Under the pieces are notes generated by a model that did not search any database, was not told where the DNA came from, and saw only the letters and a program-made list of their open reading frames with translations. Source: Actinomycetota bacterium (lineage in GTDB: Bacteria > Actinomycetota > Acidimicrobiia > IMCC26256 > PALSA-555). Taken from it: a stretch of DNA of 64,000 bases. The stretch covers positions 68,653 to 132,652 of the forward strand of contig VGBR01000003.1 in NCBI GenBank assembly GCA_016870355.1. Direction: 5' to 3'. Shown here piece by piece: positions 50,623 to 59,627 of the stretch; positions within the stretch are counted from its first letter, which is position 1; every line of letters starts with the position of its first letter. A program made the translations under genes and the position numbers.

Positions 50623-50637
50623 CCGCAAAGTGGCTGG

Positions 50638-51147
50638 TCAGTGCCCCTCTTCGGGCTCCTCAGCGTCGGCCTCGTCGTCGTGACTCGGCACGTCCTTGCC
50701 CACCGCCACGACGGCCGGCGGGTTCTCGGCGTCCTCGGACGTGTCGATCCACCGGATCAGCCCGTCGGTGCAGGCCTGCACGATCTTCCAGCTCAGCAGC
50801 TTGGTCTTGTGGGGTGCCGTGAATGAGATCGAGAACGTGTCCGGCGTCTCGGCATCGAGCGGTCCACCCTCGAACTCGACGGTGCGCCCGTCGACGTCGT
50901 CGCGCCAGCCTTCCTTCTCGACGGGTTCGACGTCCTTGACGCCCTTGGGCACCTTGAGCGTCACCTTGATGGTGGGGGAGTCGTCGCACCCGTGCTCCAC
51001 GAGGAAGCCGACGGTCGCGGATTCGCCCGGCTCGACTCGGTTCGGTTCGGCCTCGATGTGCGCGGCGGCGGGAACAGCTAGCAACGCCAGCAGCGCGAGA
51101 GCGATGACTGGCGTGAACCACCAGCGCGGGCGCGCGTCGAGGTCCAT
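50638..51147 (-). CDS. YcnI/DUF1775 copper-associated secreted protein
   Basis: Signal peptide ending AAA|HIEAEPNRVEPGESATVGFLVEHGCDDSPTIKVTLKVPKGV; FSISFTAP. Confidence 0.9.
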   Translation of the reverse strand: MDLDARPRWWFTPVIALALLALLAVPAAAHIEAEPNRVEPGESATVGFLVEHGCDDSPTIKVTLKVPKGVKDVEPVEKEGWRDDVDGRTVEFEGGPLDAETPDTFSISFTAPHKTKLLSWKIVQACTDGLIRWIDTSEDAENPPAVVAVGKDVPSHDDEADAEEPEEGH

Positions 51148-51232
51148 CAGAGCTCCTTCTCGAGTCGGGGACCGACATCCTGGTCCTTTGGCCAGGCCAC
51201 TGGTGTCATTTGACCGGCGGTACCGTCGTGGC

Positions 51233-52144
51233 GTGGCCCACGAGCACGGTCGGCTCAGCGCGACGACCGACCACCACCGCCGGATGCTCTGGATCGCACT
51301 CGGCTTGAACGCGGGACTGCTCGTAGTCGAGGTCACGGCCGGCTTCGTGTTCTCGTCGTTGGCCTTGCTCGCCGACGGCGTACACCAAGCCACCGACGTC
51401 GTCGCGCTCGGCATCGCGCTCGTCGCCAGCTCGTTGGTGCCCAAGCCGGGATCCGCGCGCCACACCTACGGGCTCATGCGCTTCGAAGCGATCGGCGCCC
51501 AGGTCAACGCGCTGCTCCTTGTCGCGGCGTCGGTCTGGGTCATCGCCGAAGCCGTGTCGCGCCTCGACGATCCCGATTCGGTCGACGGCGTCGGCGTCCT
51601 CGTCGTCGCCCTGGTGGCGTTCGCGGTCAACGGCTTCAGCGCGATGCTGCTCGCGCGCGGTCGCAGCCACGACCTGAACGTGCGCGCGGCGTGGCTCCAC
51701 CTCTCGACCGACGCTGCTGGCTCGCTGGCCGCGGCCGTGGCCGGTGCAGCGGTGGTTGCGTTCGATGCGCGGCTGGCAGACCCGATCGCATCGCTCATCA
51801 TCGCGGTGCTGGTGCTGGTGGGCGCGTGGCAGCTGCTGCGCGACACCACGAACGTCCTCCTGGAAGGCGCACCCCGCGGGCTCGATCTCGACGCGCTCGA
51901 GGCAGCACTCATCGAGCAACCCCACGTGGAAGCGGTCCATCACCTGCACGTGTGGGAGCTGGGGTCGGAGGTGCCCGCCCTCTCGGTGCACGTCGTGCTC
52001 GACGGCGAGCCGACGTTGCACGACGCCCAAGCGCGAGGCCGCACGCTCAAGACGATGCTCGCCACGCGGTTCGGGATCGAGCACGCCACCGTCGAGCTCG
52101 AGTGCCACGACTGCGAGACGATCGGCGGTAGCGGCCATCCTTGA
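51233..52144 (+). CDS. cation diffusion facilitator family transporter
   Basis: MLWIALGLNAGLLVVEVTAGFVFSSLALLADGVHQATDVVALG; HHLHVWELGSEVPALSVHVVLDGE. Confidence 0.93.
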   Translation: MAHEHGRLSATTDHHRRMLWIALGLNAGLLVVEVTAGFVFSSLALLADGVHQATDVVALGIALVASSLVPKPGSARHTYGLMRFEAIGAQVNALLLVAASVWVIAEAVSRLDDPDSVDGVGVLVVALVAFAVNGFSAMLLARGRSHDLNVRAAWLHLSTDAAGSLAAAVAGAAVVAFDARLADPIASLIIAVLVLVGAWQLLRDTTNVLLEGAPRGLDLDALEAALIEQPHVEAVHHLHVWELGSEVPALSVHVVLDGEPTLHDAQARGRTLKTMLATRFGIEHATVELECHDCETIGGSGHP

Positions 52145-52230
52145 CGGGCGACGATCGTCAGCTCCGAGCAGCGGCGATACTTGGCTCTTCCTTCGAGGCT
52201 CGGGGGCAACTCGACGACCGTGGATCACCG

Positions 52231-54009
52231 ATGACACATCGCCTGCGCCGCCTGCTCGTGCTGCTGGGCCTGACCGCGATCGCGGTCGGCGTGCTTGCGG
52301 CTCCCGCTGGCGCGCACGCGAACCTGCTCGAGTCCAGGCCTTCACAAGGGCAAGTGCTCCAGATCGCACCCGACGAGATCTCCCTCTCGTTCTCGGAGCC
52401 GGTCGATGCGTCGTTCGGCGCTGTCCGAGTCTACGACGCCGACAGCAACCGGCTCGAAGCGGGTGAGGTCGAGACCCGCAACAACCTCGTCATCCTGCCC
52501 TTGAGCGAAGTGCCGAACGGTTCCTACGTCGTCACGTACCGCGTCACCTCACGTGACGCGCACCCGGTCAACGGCGCGTTCACGTTCCAAGTCGGGAACG
52601 CTGGAAACGCGTTCAGCCCTCGCGCACAAGCGCTCGCCCAAGAGCTCCTGAGTGGCGAAGAAGGTGAGCAAGTGGTCGGCGCGATCTACGGGATCTCACG
52701 CGGGCTGTTGTTCGCCGGGCTCGCGCTCATGATCGGGTGTGTCACCTTTGGCGTGATCGTGTGGGCGCGCGCCCGCGCCGTCACGATCAACCGGCGTCTC
52801 GTCTGGATCGGATGGGGCACCACGATGGTCGCCACCATCGTCAGCGTGCTCGTGTACGGCCCGTACGCGGCCGGGGTGGGACTCGGTGACGTGTTCGAAT
52901 CGGAGCTCGTCGACGCGACGATCGACAGTCGCTACGGCCAGATGGGGATCGCGCGGATCGGGCTGCTGCTCCTCGGGCTGCCGATCCTGTGGATGTTGCT
53001 CGCGCGCGACGGCGACGAACCGCGGCCGGTGCCGCGCCCGTGGCTTGGGGCGGCCGCGGTGTTCGGCGTGCTCGTGGCGGCAACACCAGGACTCGCAGGG
53101 CACGCGACGTCCGGTGACCTCGTGGAGCTCGCGGTCGCTGCCGACACGATCCACGTGCTGGCGATGGCGCTGTGGCTCGGAGGTCTTGCAACGCTCGCCA
53201 CCGTCGTGCTCCGTCGCGGGTGGAAGGCGGCGCAGATCGAGCAGCCCATCTCGACGTGGTCGCGCTTCGCGCTCTGGTGCGTCGTCGCGATCATGGCGAC
53301 CGGGACGTTCCAAGCCATTCGCCAGGTCGGCAACCTCACCGCGCTCCGCAGCACCGAGTACGGGCGAATGCTTGTGATCAAGCTCGTGCTCTTCACGGCG
53401 TTGCTCGTCCTCGCCGTGTTCAGCCGTGAAGCGGTGCACATGCTCTGGCCGAAGCCGGTCGAGAAGTCCGGTCGACGAGTTCCGGTGGTTGCCGGTGGCG
53501 CCGACGATCACTCCCCGCCGGCGCTCACCAAAGCGCAGAGGGCCGCCCATGAAGCCACCGAGCTCCGGCGGCTCCGTCGTTCGGTGTGCGCCGAGGTGCT
53601 CGGCGGCATCCTCGTGCTCTCGATCACCGCCTTGCTGGTGAATGCGCCGCCCGCAAAGGGTGCAGCCGAGAATGCGCAAGGCAACGCCATCGGAGTCACC
53701 TTGAAGGCGCGCGGCGTGTGGGTCGACGTCGCCGTGGTGCCTGGCCAGCGCGGGCAGAATGCGGTCCATGTGAGTGCGCTCACGCCGAGCGGCAAGGTGA
53801 AGGACGTGACCGACCTCACGATCACCTTCGACCTTCCGAACGAGGACATCGTCGGCCTCGAAGTCCCGCTCGCGAAGATCAGCGCCGGCCACTTCACGGC
53901 CACCGGCTTTGCACTCCCGATCGAAGGCACCTGGCAGATCACAGCCAAAGTGGTCGTGTCCGAGTTCACGCAGCGCACCATCCGTAGCGAGATCGACATC
54001 GACGACTAG
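52231..54009 (+). CDS. CopC-CopD fusion copper resistance protein
   Basis: Signal then HANLLESRPSQGQVLQIAPDEISLSFSEPVDASFGAVRV...SRDAHPVNGAFTFQVG, followed by multi-TM CopD domain. Confidence 0.93.
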   Translation: MTHRLRRLLVLLGLTAIAVGVLAAPAGAHANLLESRPSQGQVLQIAPDEISLSFSEPVDASFGAVRVYDADSNRLEAGEVETRNNLVILPLSEVPNGSYVVTYRVTSRDAHPVNGAFTFQVGNAGNAFSPRAQALAQELLSGEEGEQVVGAIYGISRGLLFAGLALMIGCVTFGVIVWARARAVTINRRLVWIGWGTTMVATIVSVLVYGPYAAGVGLGDVFESELVDATIDSRYGQMGIARIGLLLLGLPILWMLLARDGDEPRPVPRPWLGAAAVFGVLVAATPGLAGHATSGDLVELAVAADTIHVLAMALWLGGLATLATVVLRRGWKAAQIEQPISTWSRFALWCVVAIMATGTFQAIRQVGNLTALRSTEYGRMLVIKLVLFTALLVLAVFSREAVHMLWPKPVEKSGRRVPVVAGGADDHSPPALTKAQRAAHEATELRRLRRSVCAEVLGGILVLSITALLVNAPPAKGAAENAQGNAIGVTLKARGVWVDVAVVPGQRGQNAVHVSALTPSGKVKDVTDLTITFDLPNEDIVGLEVPLAKISAGHFTATGFALPIEGTWQITAKVVVSEFTQRTIRSEIDIDD

Positions 54010-54012
54010 GTC

Positions 54013-54647
54013 ATGGTCGACACCCAGACGGCGAACACCTCGTTCACCGTCCTCACGTTCGTTGCGAACCTCGGTGTGCTCGCGCTCGCCGCGCTCGCGC
54101 TCCTCGCTCGATTCGGCGCTGCTGGGCGTCGAAGATCGACGGCAGCAAGCTGCCGATCCCTGACGAAGGCACCTTCGCGACCAGCGACGATCCCATCAAC
54201 GGCAAGACACCGCCGACGCTGACCGGGGAGGGGTTCGCCGGCCAGAGCGTCACCGTCGGGCCGACCACAGAGCCCCGCATCGTGATCTTCCTCGCGCACT
54301 CGTGCCCGCACTGTCAGGCCGAAGTGCCGGTGATCGTCGAGCTCGCCGAGGAAGGCAAGCTCGACGGCGTTGTGGTCCAGGCGATCACGACGAATACCAG
54401 TGAGGACGCCGCGAACTACCCGCCGTCGAAGTGGCTCAAGCGCGAGGACTGGCCGTTCAAGCCGGTGCTGCTCGACGACCCGAAGCTCCGCGCCCTGATC
54501 GCGTTCGGCGCGGGCAGCTTCCCGTACATGGTCTTCGTCGCTTCGGACGGGACCGTCGCCGGTCGCTGGTCCGGTGAGCTGGGGAAAGCAGATCTCGCCG
54601 AAGTCGCGCGCAGATTGGTGGCAGGCGAGCCGCTCTTCGAAGAGTGA
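54013..54647 (+). pseudogene. TlpA/thioredoxin-like membrane-anchored protein with internal frameshift
   Basis: Frame 1 encodes TM anchor MVDTQTANTSFTVLTFVANLGVLALAALALLARFGA; frame 0 encodes KIDGSKLPIPDEGTFATS...LTGEGFAGQSVTVGPTTEPRIVIFLAHSCPHCQAEVPVIVELAEEG. Confidence 0.75.
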
Positions 54648-54653
54648 GCGGGC

Positions 54654-55085
54654 CTACAAGCAGTTCTTGCAGAGACCGACGAGGTCGATGCGGTGGGTTT
54701 TCGTGCGAAACCCGGTCGCGTCCTCGACCGGGGTGACGGCATCGGCGAGCGACGCCTCAAGCCCTGACGCCGCGGGGACGTCCTCGACCATCCCACAGCT
54801 TGTGCAGATGAGGTGATGATGATGGCCGGTGAGCTCCTCAGCGAGCTCGAACCGTGACGCTTCGGCGGTGACGATGCGGTGCACCACGCCCGCTCGCTCC
54901 AGCACCACGAGGTTCCGGTAGACCGAGCTCTGCGCGAGCCCGTCGCCCAATTCGAGGATCTCGGGAAGTGCGAGAGGGCGCGACGCGCCCGCGAGCACCT
55001 CGACGATCGCCAAGCGCTTGGGAGTCAGCCGTTGCTGCACCCGTCGGAGTCGCGTCGCTACTTCGTCGCGCAGATCGGGTGGCAC
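54654..55085 (-). CDS. Fur-family metalloregulator
   Basis: RLTPKRLAIVEVLAGASRPLALPEILE, SSVYRNLVVLERAGVVHRI, GHHHHLICTSCGMVED. Confidence 0.93.
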   Translation of the reverse strand: MPPDLRDEVATRLRRVQQRLTPKRLAIVEVLAGASRPLALPEILELGDGLAQSSVYRNLVVLERAGVVHRIVTAEASRFELAEELTGHHHHLICTSCGMVEDVPAASGLEASLADAVTPVEDATGFRTKTHRIDLVGLCKNCL

Positions 55086-55111
55086 CGCGTCGAGTGTACC
55101 GTCGCACTCAC

Positions 55112-55879
55112 ATGGAACCGACTGAGCGATTCGTCGAGCTGGTGCAGCGCGACCAGCACGACGTGCCGCTCGACGAGGCTGTGTTGCTCATCGCCGCGCA
55201 CGACCATGAGGTCGACGTTGACGCGCAGCGCGCTCGGCTCGACGAGCTCGCGAATGGCGCACCGTCTTCCGCGGATGCGCTCGCTACGTACCTGTTCGTG
55301 GAGCGCGGGTTCATCGGCAACTCGGTCGACTACGCCGATCCCCAGAACTCGTTCCTCGACGTCGTGCTCGACCGTCGGCTTGGGCTGCCGATCACGCTCA
55401 GTGTGCTGATGATCGAAGTCGGTCGCCGCGTTGGGCTGGAGCTCTCGGGTGTAGGGATGCCTGGACACTTCCTTGTAGGGAGCGGAAGCGACACGTTCTT
55501 CGATCCGTTTCACGGCGGAGAGCGCTTGGATGTCGACGGATGCCGAGCGCGCTTCGCCGGGACACGCGGTGATGTGCCGTTCCGCCCCGAGTTCCTCCAG
55601 CCGGTAGGCACGCACGCGATCCTCGCTCGCATGCTCGCGAACCTCGTCCACTCATACGTTGCCCGAGATCCCGCGAGCGCGATCTGGACAGTGCGGCTGC
55701 GGCTCCGCGTTCCGGGCGTCTCGGCCAACGAGCGACGCGAGGCGGCCGCCCTGCTCGGCACGCTCGGTCGCTTCGAAGAAGCTGCGGCCGAGCTCGCGCA
55801 GATCGCCGAAGAGCTCGACGGAACTGCGGCCGACCGAGCCGAGCGCGCCGCGGCTGCGTATCGAGCGCGCGCGAACTGA
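55112..55879 (+). CDS. SirB1/transglutaminase-like TPR protein
   Basis: NSFLDVVLDRRLGLPITLSVLMIEVGRRVGLELSGVGMPGHFLVG. Confidence 0.9.
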   Translation: MEPTERFVELVQRDQHDVPLDEAVLLIAAHDHEVDVDAQRARLDELANGAPSSADALATYLFVERGFIGNSVDYADPQNSFLDVVLDRRLGLPITLSVLMIEVGRRVGLELSGVGMPGHFLVGSGSDTFFDPFHGGERLDVDGCRARFAGTRGDVPFRPEFLQPVGTHAILARMLANLVHSYVARDPASAIWTVRLRLRVPGVSANERREAAALLGTLGRFEEAAAELAQIAEELDGTAADRAERAAAAYRARAN

Positions 55880-55883
55880 CGTC

Positions 55884-56501
55884 ATGGCCGATCCGACGCC
55901 GATGTTCCCGCTCGGAACGGTGTTGTTCCCACACGCGGTTCTCCCGTTGCACGTGTTCGAGCCGCGCTACCGAGAGATGGTCCAGCACTGCATTGCCGGC
56001 GACCGTGAGTTCGGCGTGGTGCTCATCGAACGCGGGCACGAGGTCGGCGGCGGCGACATCCGCTTCGATGTGGGCACCGCGACACGCATCGTGCAAGCCG
56101 GCGAGCTCGAAGACGGGCGGTGGGTGCTCATGAACGTCGGAGTCGAGCGACTGCGCGTCGTCGAATGGCTTCCCGATGACCCGTACCCGCAGGCGCGCGT
56201 CGAGCGGCTCCGGGACGATGCGGGAAGCGCCGTCGACGGCCAGGCGGCCGGCGTCGAGGGGCTGTTGCGCCGCGCGCTCGCGATGCGTGCCGAGCTCGGT
56301 GATCCCACGGCGCCGCTCGAGTTCACGCTCTCCGACGATCCGGTGCAGGCGTCGTTCGAGGCCGCGGCAACTGCACCGATCGGCCCGTTGGACGCGCAAC
56401 GCCTGCTCGAGATCGACACCGCGGCCGAGCGACTGACACTGCTCGAGGAATTGCTCACCGAAGAGTGTGCGGTGCTCGAGCTCCGTCTCTCCGGCCAGTA
56501 G
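55884..56501 (+). CDS. Lon-substrate-binding-domain protein
   Basis: PMFPLGTVLFPHAVLPLHVFEPRYREMVQHCIAGDREFGVVLIERGHEVGG. Confidence 0.92.
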   Translation: MADPTPMFPLGTVLFPHAVLPLHVFEPRYREMVQHCIAGDREFGVVLIERGHEVGGGDIRFDVGTATRIVQAGELEDGRWVLMNVGVERLRVVEWLPDDPYPQARVERLRDDAGSAVDGQAAGVEGLLRRALAMRAELGDPTAPLEFTLSDDPVQASFEAAATAPIGPLDAQRLLEIDTAAERLTLLEELLTEECAVLELRLSGQ

Positions 56502-56522
56502 CGATCGCTCTACGCTCCCCTT

Positions 56523-56651
56523 GTGACTCCTGAGCCCGATCCGAACACCCAGGACCGCGACCTCGGTGACCTCGAGGCCCTCGAACGAGAGCTCGCCGCG
56601 CTGGAGCACGAGCTCGAAGTCGTCGACGGCGCACCCGGGGACGACACCTAG
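56523..56651 (+). CDS. small acidic coiled-coil ORF (42 aa)
   Basis: GTG-initiated VTPEPDPNTQDRDLGDLEALERELAALEHELEVVDGAPGDDT, 4 bp upstream of MoaD-like gene. Confidence 0.5.
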   Translation: MTPEPDPNTQDRDLGDLEALERELAALEHELEVVDGAPGDDT

Positions 56652-56655
56652 CCGG

Positions 56656-56904
56656 GTGCCCACGGTCACGCTGCGTCTGTTCGCCGCGGCCCGCGATGCC
56701 GCCGGTCGTTCATCGGAGGCGATCGACGCCGCAACCGTCGGTGACGTGCTCGCCTACGCGCGCACAACGTATGGAGCCCAGTTCGCCGAGGTGCTCGCGC
56801 ACGCCAGGGTGTGGGTGAACGGCGACGAGCCAGCTGACGGTGATGCGACGGTACTCGCGGCCGACGACGAGGTCGCGGTGTTGCCCCCTGTCAGCGGTGG
56901 CTGA
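56656..56904 (+). CDS. MoaD/ThiS-family ubiquitin-like sulfur carrier
   Basis: VTLRLFAAARDAAGRSSEAID ... EVAVLPPVSGG with C-terminal GG. Confidence 0.9.
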   Translation: MPTVTLRLFAAARDAAGRSSEAIDAATVGDVLAYARTTYGAQFAEVLAHARVWVNGDEPADGDATVLAADDEVAVLPPVSGG

Positions 56905-57363
56905 CTAGGCGCGAGCTGTCACCAACCAGGCGCTGCCGTAGACCTGCTCGACGATGAGTCGCTGGCCCACGGGCTCCCACGACAGCGCACCCCAATCGGA
57001 GCCCTGCACGTTCACCGCGGCTTCGGTGAGCTGGGTCTTGAACCCATCGAACGAACCGAGATGCTCGTCGACCGCGCTCGCGAGATCGCCCGCCGGCTTG
57101 CCGCCACCATTGGGACTCAGGTTCTTCCAGAAGATCGAGTGCAGGATGTGTCCGGAGAGGTGGAAGGCGAGGTTCTTCTCGAGCTGGTTGATCGACCCGA
57201 AGTCGCTCGTCTCGCGCGCGTCCGCAAGCTTCTCGAGCACTTGGTTCGCGCCATCGACGTAGGCCTTGTGGTGCTTGCCGTGATGGAGCTCGAGCACGCG
57301 GGCCGAAAGATGTGGCTCCAGCGCGCCGTAGTCGTAGCCGAGATCAGGGAGTGTGTACGTCAT
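56905..57363 (-). pseudogene. sodA: Fe/Mn superoxide dismutase lacking C-terminal region
   Basis: [40 protein letters not shown]...[23 protein letters not shown]...[17 protein letters not shown]; DxWEHAYY ligand segment absent. Confidence 0.75.
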
Positions 57364-57459
57364 GAGATCCTCCTCGACCGTTGTTCTTCCCCATCGTGGC
57401 GTACGCGACACGCCAGCCACGCGCGGCCCAAGAAGGGACCACTGGTACCGTTGACCCCT

Positions 57460-57978
57460 ATGCCTGAGCAGCACCGACGCCGTCTCGACGTGATGCTCGA
57501 GCCCGAGTACCTCAGCGAGCTCGGCACCCTCGACGTCGACGCGGTCCGTGAGATGCACGAGGAGTGCCTCGCGGTCGAGACCGAGGTCTCGTATGTGCGC
57601 GTTCTGGCCCAGGCCCGCATCGACATCGTCGAAGCCGAGCTCGACCGGCGTGACCGGGGCGGATCAGTGGGCGACCTCGTTGCCGCGCTGCCGCAGATCC
57701 TCGCCGACGACACTCCGCGCCACGACCCGGCGTCGAGCCACCTGCCGCGTCACATCGGCCCGGCTCCCGGCATCCAATGGAAGCGCGGGCTCGAGAGCCT
57801 GATCACCGACGCCACGCTCGTGAGCCTGCCGACGCTCTCCGAAGACGACCTGCGTTCCACGCTCGATCAGCTCCGCCAGCTCGAAGAAGACGTGTCTCAG
57901 AAGCGCAAGGCCTTGCACCGGGTGATCGATGCGATCGAAGCCGATCTCACGGAGCGGCACAAGGTCGGGCACGCGTAG
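57460..57978 (+). CDS. rsiG: RsiG-like c-di-GMP-binding anti-sigma factor (AmfC family)
   Basis: Two E-x3-S-x2-R-x3-[Q/H]-x3-D motifs: [16 protein letters not shown] (aa 40-55) and [16 protein letters not shown] (aa 142-157); context near mshA. Confidence 0.82.
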   Translation: MPEQHRRRLDVMLEPEYLSELGTLDVDAVREMHEECLAVETEVSYVRVLAQARIDIVEAELDRRDRGGSVGDLVAALPQILADDTPRHDPASSHLPRHIGPAPGIQWKRGLESLITDATLVSLPTLSEDDLRSTLDQLRQLEEDVSQKRKALHRVIDAIEADLTERHKVGHA

Positions 57979-57988
57979 CGGCACGCCG

Positions 57989-58339
57989 GTGCCTGACGCG
58001 ATCGAGCAGCGCCTGCGCGACCTCGGGTCCTTCATCCGAGACCAGCGCCGCAACGCGCGCCTGTCGCTGCGAAGCCTGAGCGATCGCGCCGGGATCTCCA
58101 ACCCTTACCTGAGTCAGATCGAGCGCGGCTTGCGCAAGCCGAGCGCCGAGATCCTCCAATCCATCGCGCGCGCGTTGCGCATCTCCGCCGAGACGTTGTA
58201 CGTGCGCGCGGGCATCCTCGAGCCGCGGGGAGATCAGCAAGACGTGGAGCACGAGATCTTGCGCGACGAGACGCTCAACGACCGTCAGAAGCAAGCACTC
58301 ATCGAGGTGTATCGCTCGTTCCAGGCCGAGAACCGCTGA
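57989..58339 (+). CDS. Xre-family HTH regulator
   Basis: LGSFIRDQRRNARLSLRSLSDRAGISNPYLSQIERGLRKPSAEILQSIARALRISAETLYVRAGIL. Confidence 0.93.
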   Translation: MPDAIEQRLRDLGSFIRDQRRNARLSLRSLSDRAGISNPYLSQIERGLRKPSAEILQSIARALRISAETLYVRAGILEPRGDQQDVEHEILRDETLNDRQKQALIEVYRSFQAENR

Positions 58340-58406
58340 CACCAACCGCACTCGGCCTGCACTCGGGGCGGGAGTGGGGAATGTTGACCGGTAGGATCAG
58401 GTTTCC

Positions 58407-59627
58407 ATGTCCGTGCAACGAGTAGCGATGCTCAGCCTCCACACGTCACCGCTCTCCCAACCGGGAGCCGGTGACAGCGGCGGCATGAACGTCTACGTGC
58501 ACTCGCTCGCGTCGGCGTTGGCCCGAGCGGGCGTGGGGTGCGACGTGCTCACGCGCGCCGACCACGCCGAACAGCCGCCAATCATGGACGTGGAGCCAGG
58601 CTTCCGGGTCGTGCACCTCGACGCCGGGCCTCGCCGACCGGTGCCCAAGGAGTCGCTGCCGATGCTGGTGGACGACCTCATCGCTTCCGGCCGGTGCTAC
58701 CTGGCGAGCGCGGGCGAGGTCGACGCGCTGCACGCGCACTACTGGATCTCTGGCGCGGTGGGACACCGACTCAAGCACGAGCTCGACCTCCCGCTCGTCA
58801 CCACCTTCCACACGCTGGCCCGCACGAAGGTCAGCGCCGGCATCGACGACGACTCGACCGAGCGTTCCCACATCGAGGGTGAGGTCGTGGCGTGTAGTGA
58901 CCGCATCGTGGCGTCGACCGTCGATGAGGTGGACGAGCTCGCCGCGTACAACGCCGTTCCCGATCGCATCGAGGTGATCCCCCCAGGCGTCGACCATGCG
59001 CTCTTCTCTCCAGGTGACGCGCGTGCCGCACGGCGCCGACTCGGTCTGCCCGCGGGCCCGCTCGTCCTGTTCGTCGGCCGGATCCAGCCGCTCAAGGGGG
59101 CCGATGTCGCGCTGCGAACGCTCGCCGCGCTTCCTGACGACCGCACAACGCTCGTCATCGTCGGCGGCCCGAGCGGTGCCGACGGCGAGCGCGAGCTCGC
59201 GAGCCTTCGTGCGCTTGCCGATGAGCTCGGCATCACGGATCGCGTGCGGTGGGTCGAACCCCAGCCCCACGCCGCGCTCGTCGACTGGTACCGCGCCGCC
59301 GACGTGTGCATCGTCCCGTCGCGCACCGAGTCGTTCGGCCTCGTCGCGCTCGAAGCGGCCGCGTGCGGCACTCCGGTCGTCGCGTCGGAAGTCGGCGGCC
59401 TTCGCTCGTTGGTGGCTGACGGCGAGGCCGGGTTCCTCGTTGCCGGTCGCGCGGCTGCCGACTACGCCGCGCCGGTGCAGCTGTTGCTCGCCGACGAGCG
59501 CCGCGCCCAGCGAATGGGCTCCGCGGCAGTGGCGCGGTCGCGCCAATACGCGTGGAGCATGACCGCGGCGCGCTTGCGACGTCTGTATGCCGACGTCGCC
59601 GCCCGCGAGCTCGTGCAGTGCGCTTGA
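58407..59627 (+). CDS. mshA: D-inositol-3-phosphate glycosyltransferase
   Basis: VAMLSLHTSPLSQPGAGDSGGMNVYVHSLASALARAGV; FHTLARTKVSAGIDDDSTERSHIEGEVVACSDRIVAST; VPSRTESFGLVALEAAACGTPVVAS. Confidence 0.93.
   Translation: MSVQRVAMLSLHTSPLSQPGAGDSGGMNVYVHSLASALARAGVGCDVLTRADHAEQPPIMDVEPGFRVVHLDAGPRRPVPKESLPMLVDDLIASGRCYLASAGEVDALHAHYWISGAVGHRLKHELDLPLVTTFHTLARTKVSAGIDDDSTERSHIEGEVVACSDRIVASTVDEVDELAAYNAVPDRIEVIPPGVDHALFSPGDARAARRRLGLPAGPLVLFVGRIQPLKGADVALRTLAALPDDRTTLVIVGGPSGADGERELASLRALADELGITDRVRWVEPQPHAALVDWYRAADVCIVPSRTESFGLVALEAAACGTPVVASEVGGLRSLVADGEAGFLVAGRAAADYAAPVQLLLADERRAQRMGSAAVARSRQYAWSMTAARLRRLYADVAARELVQCA

Noticed and set aside
51206-52369. 387-aa - strand ORF opposite the CDF transporter
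   Set aside because: Shadow ORF; CDF frame is clear.
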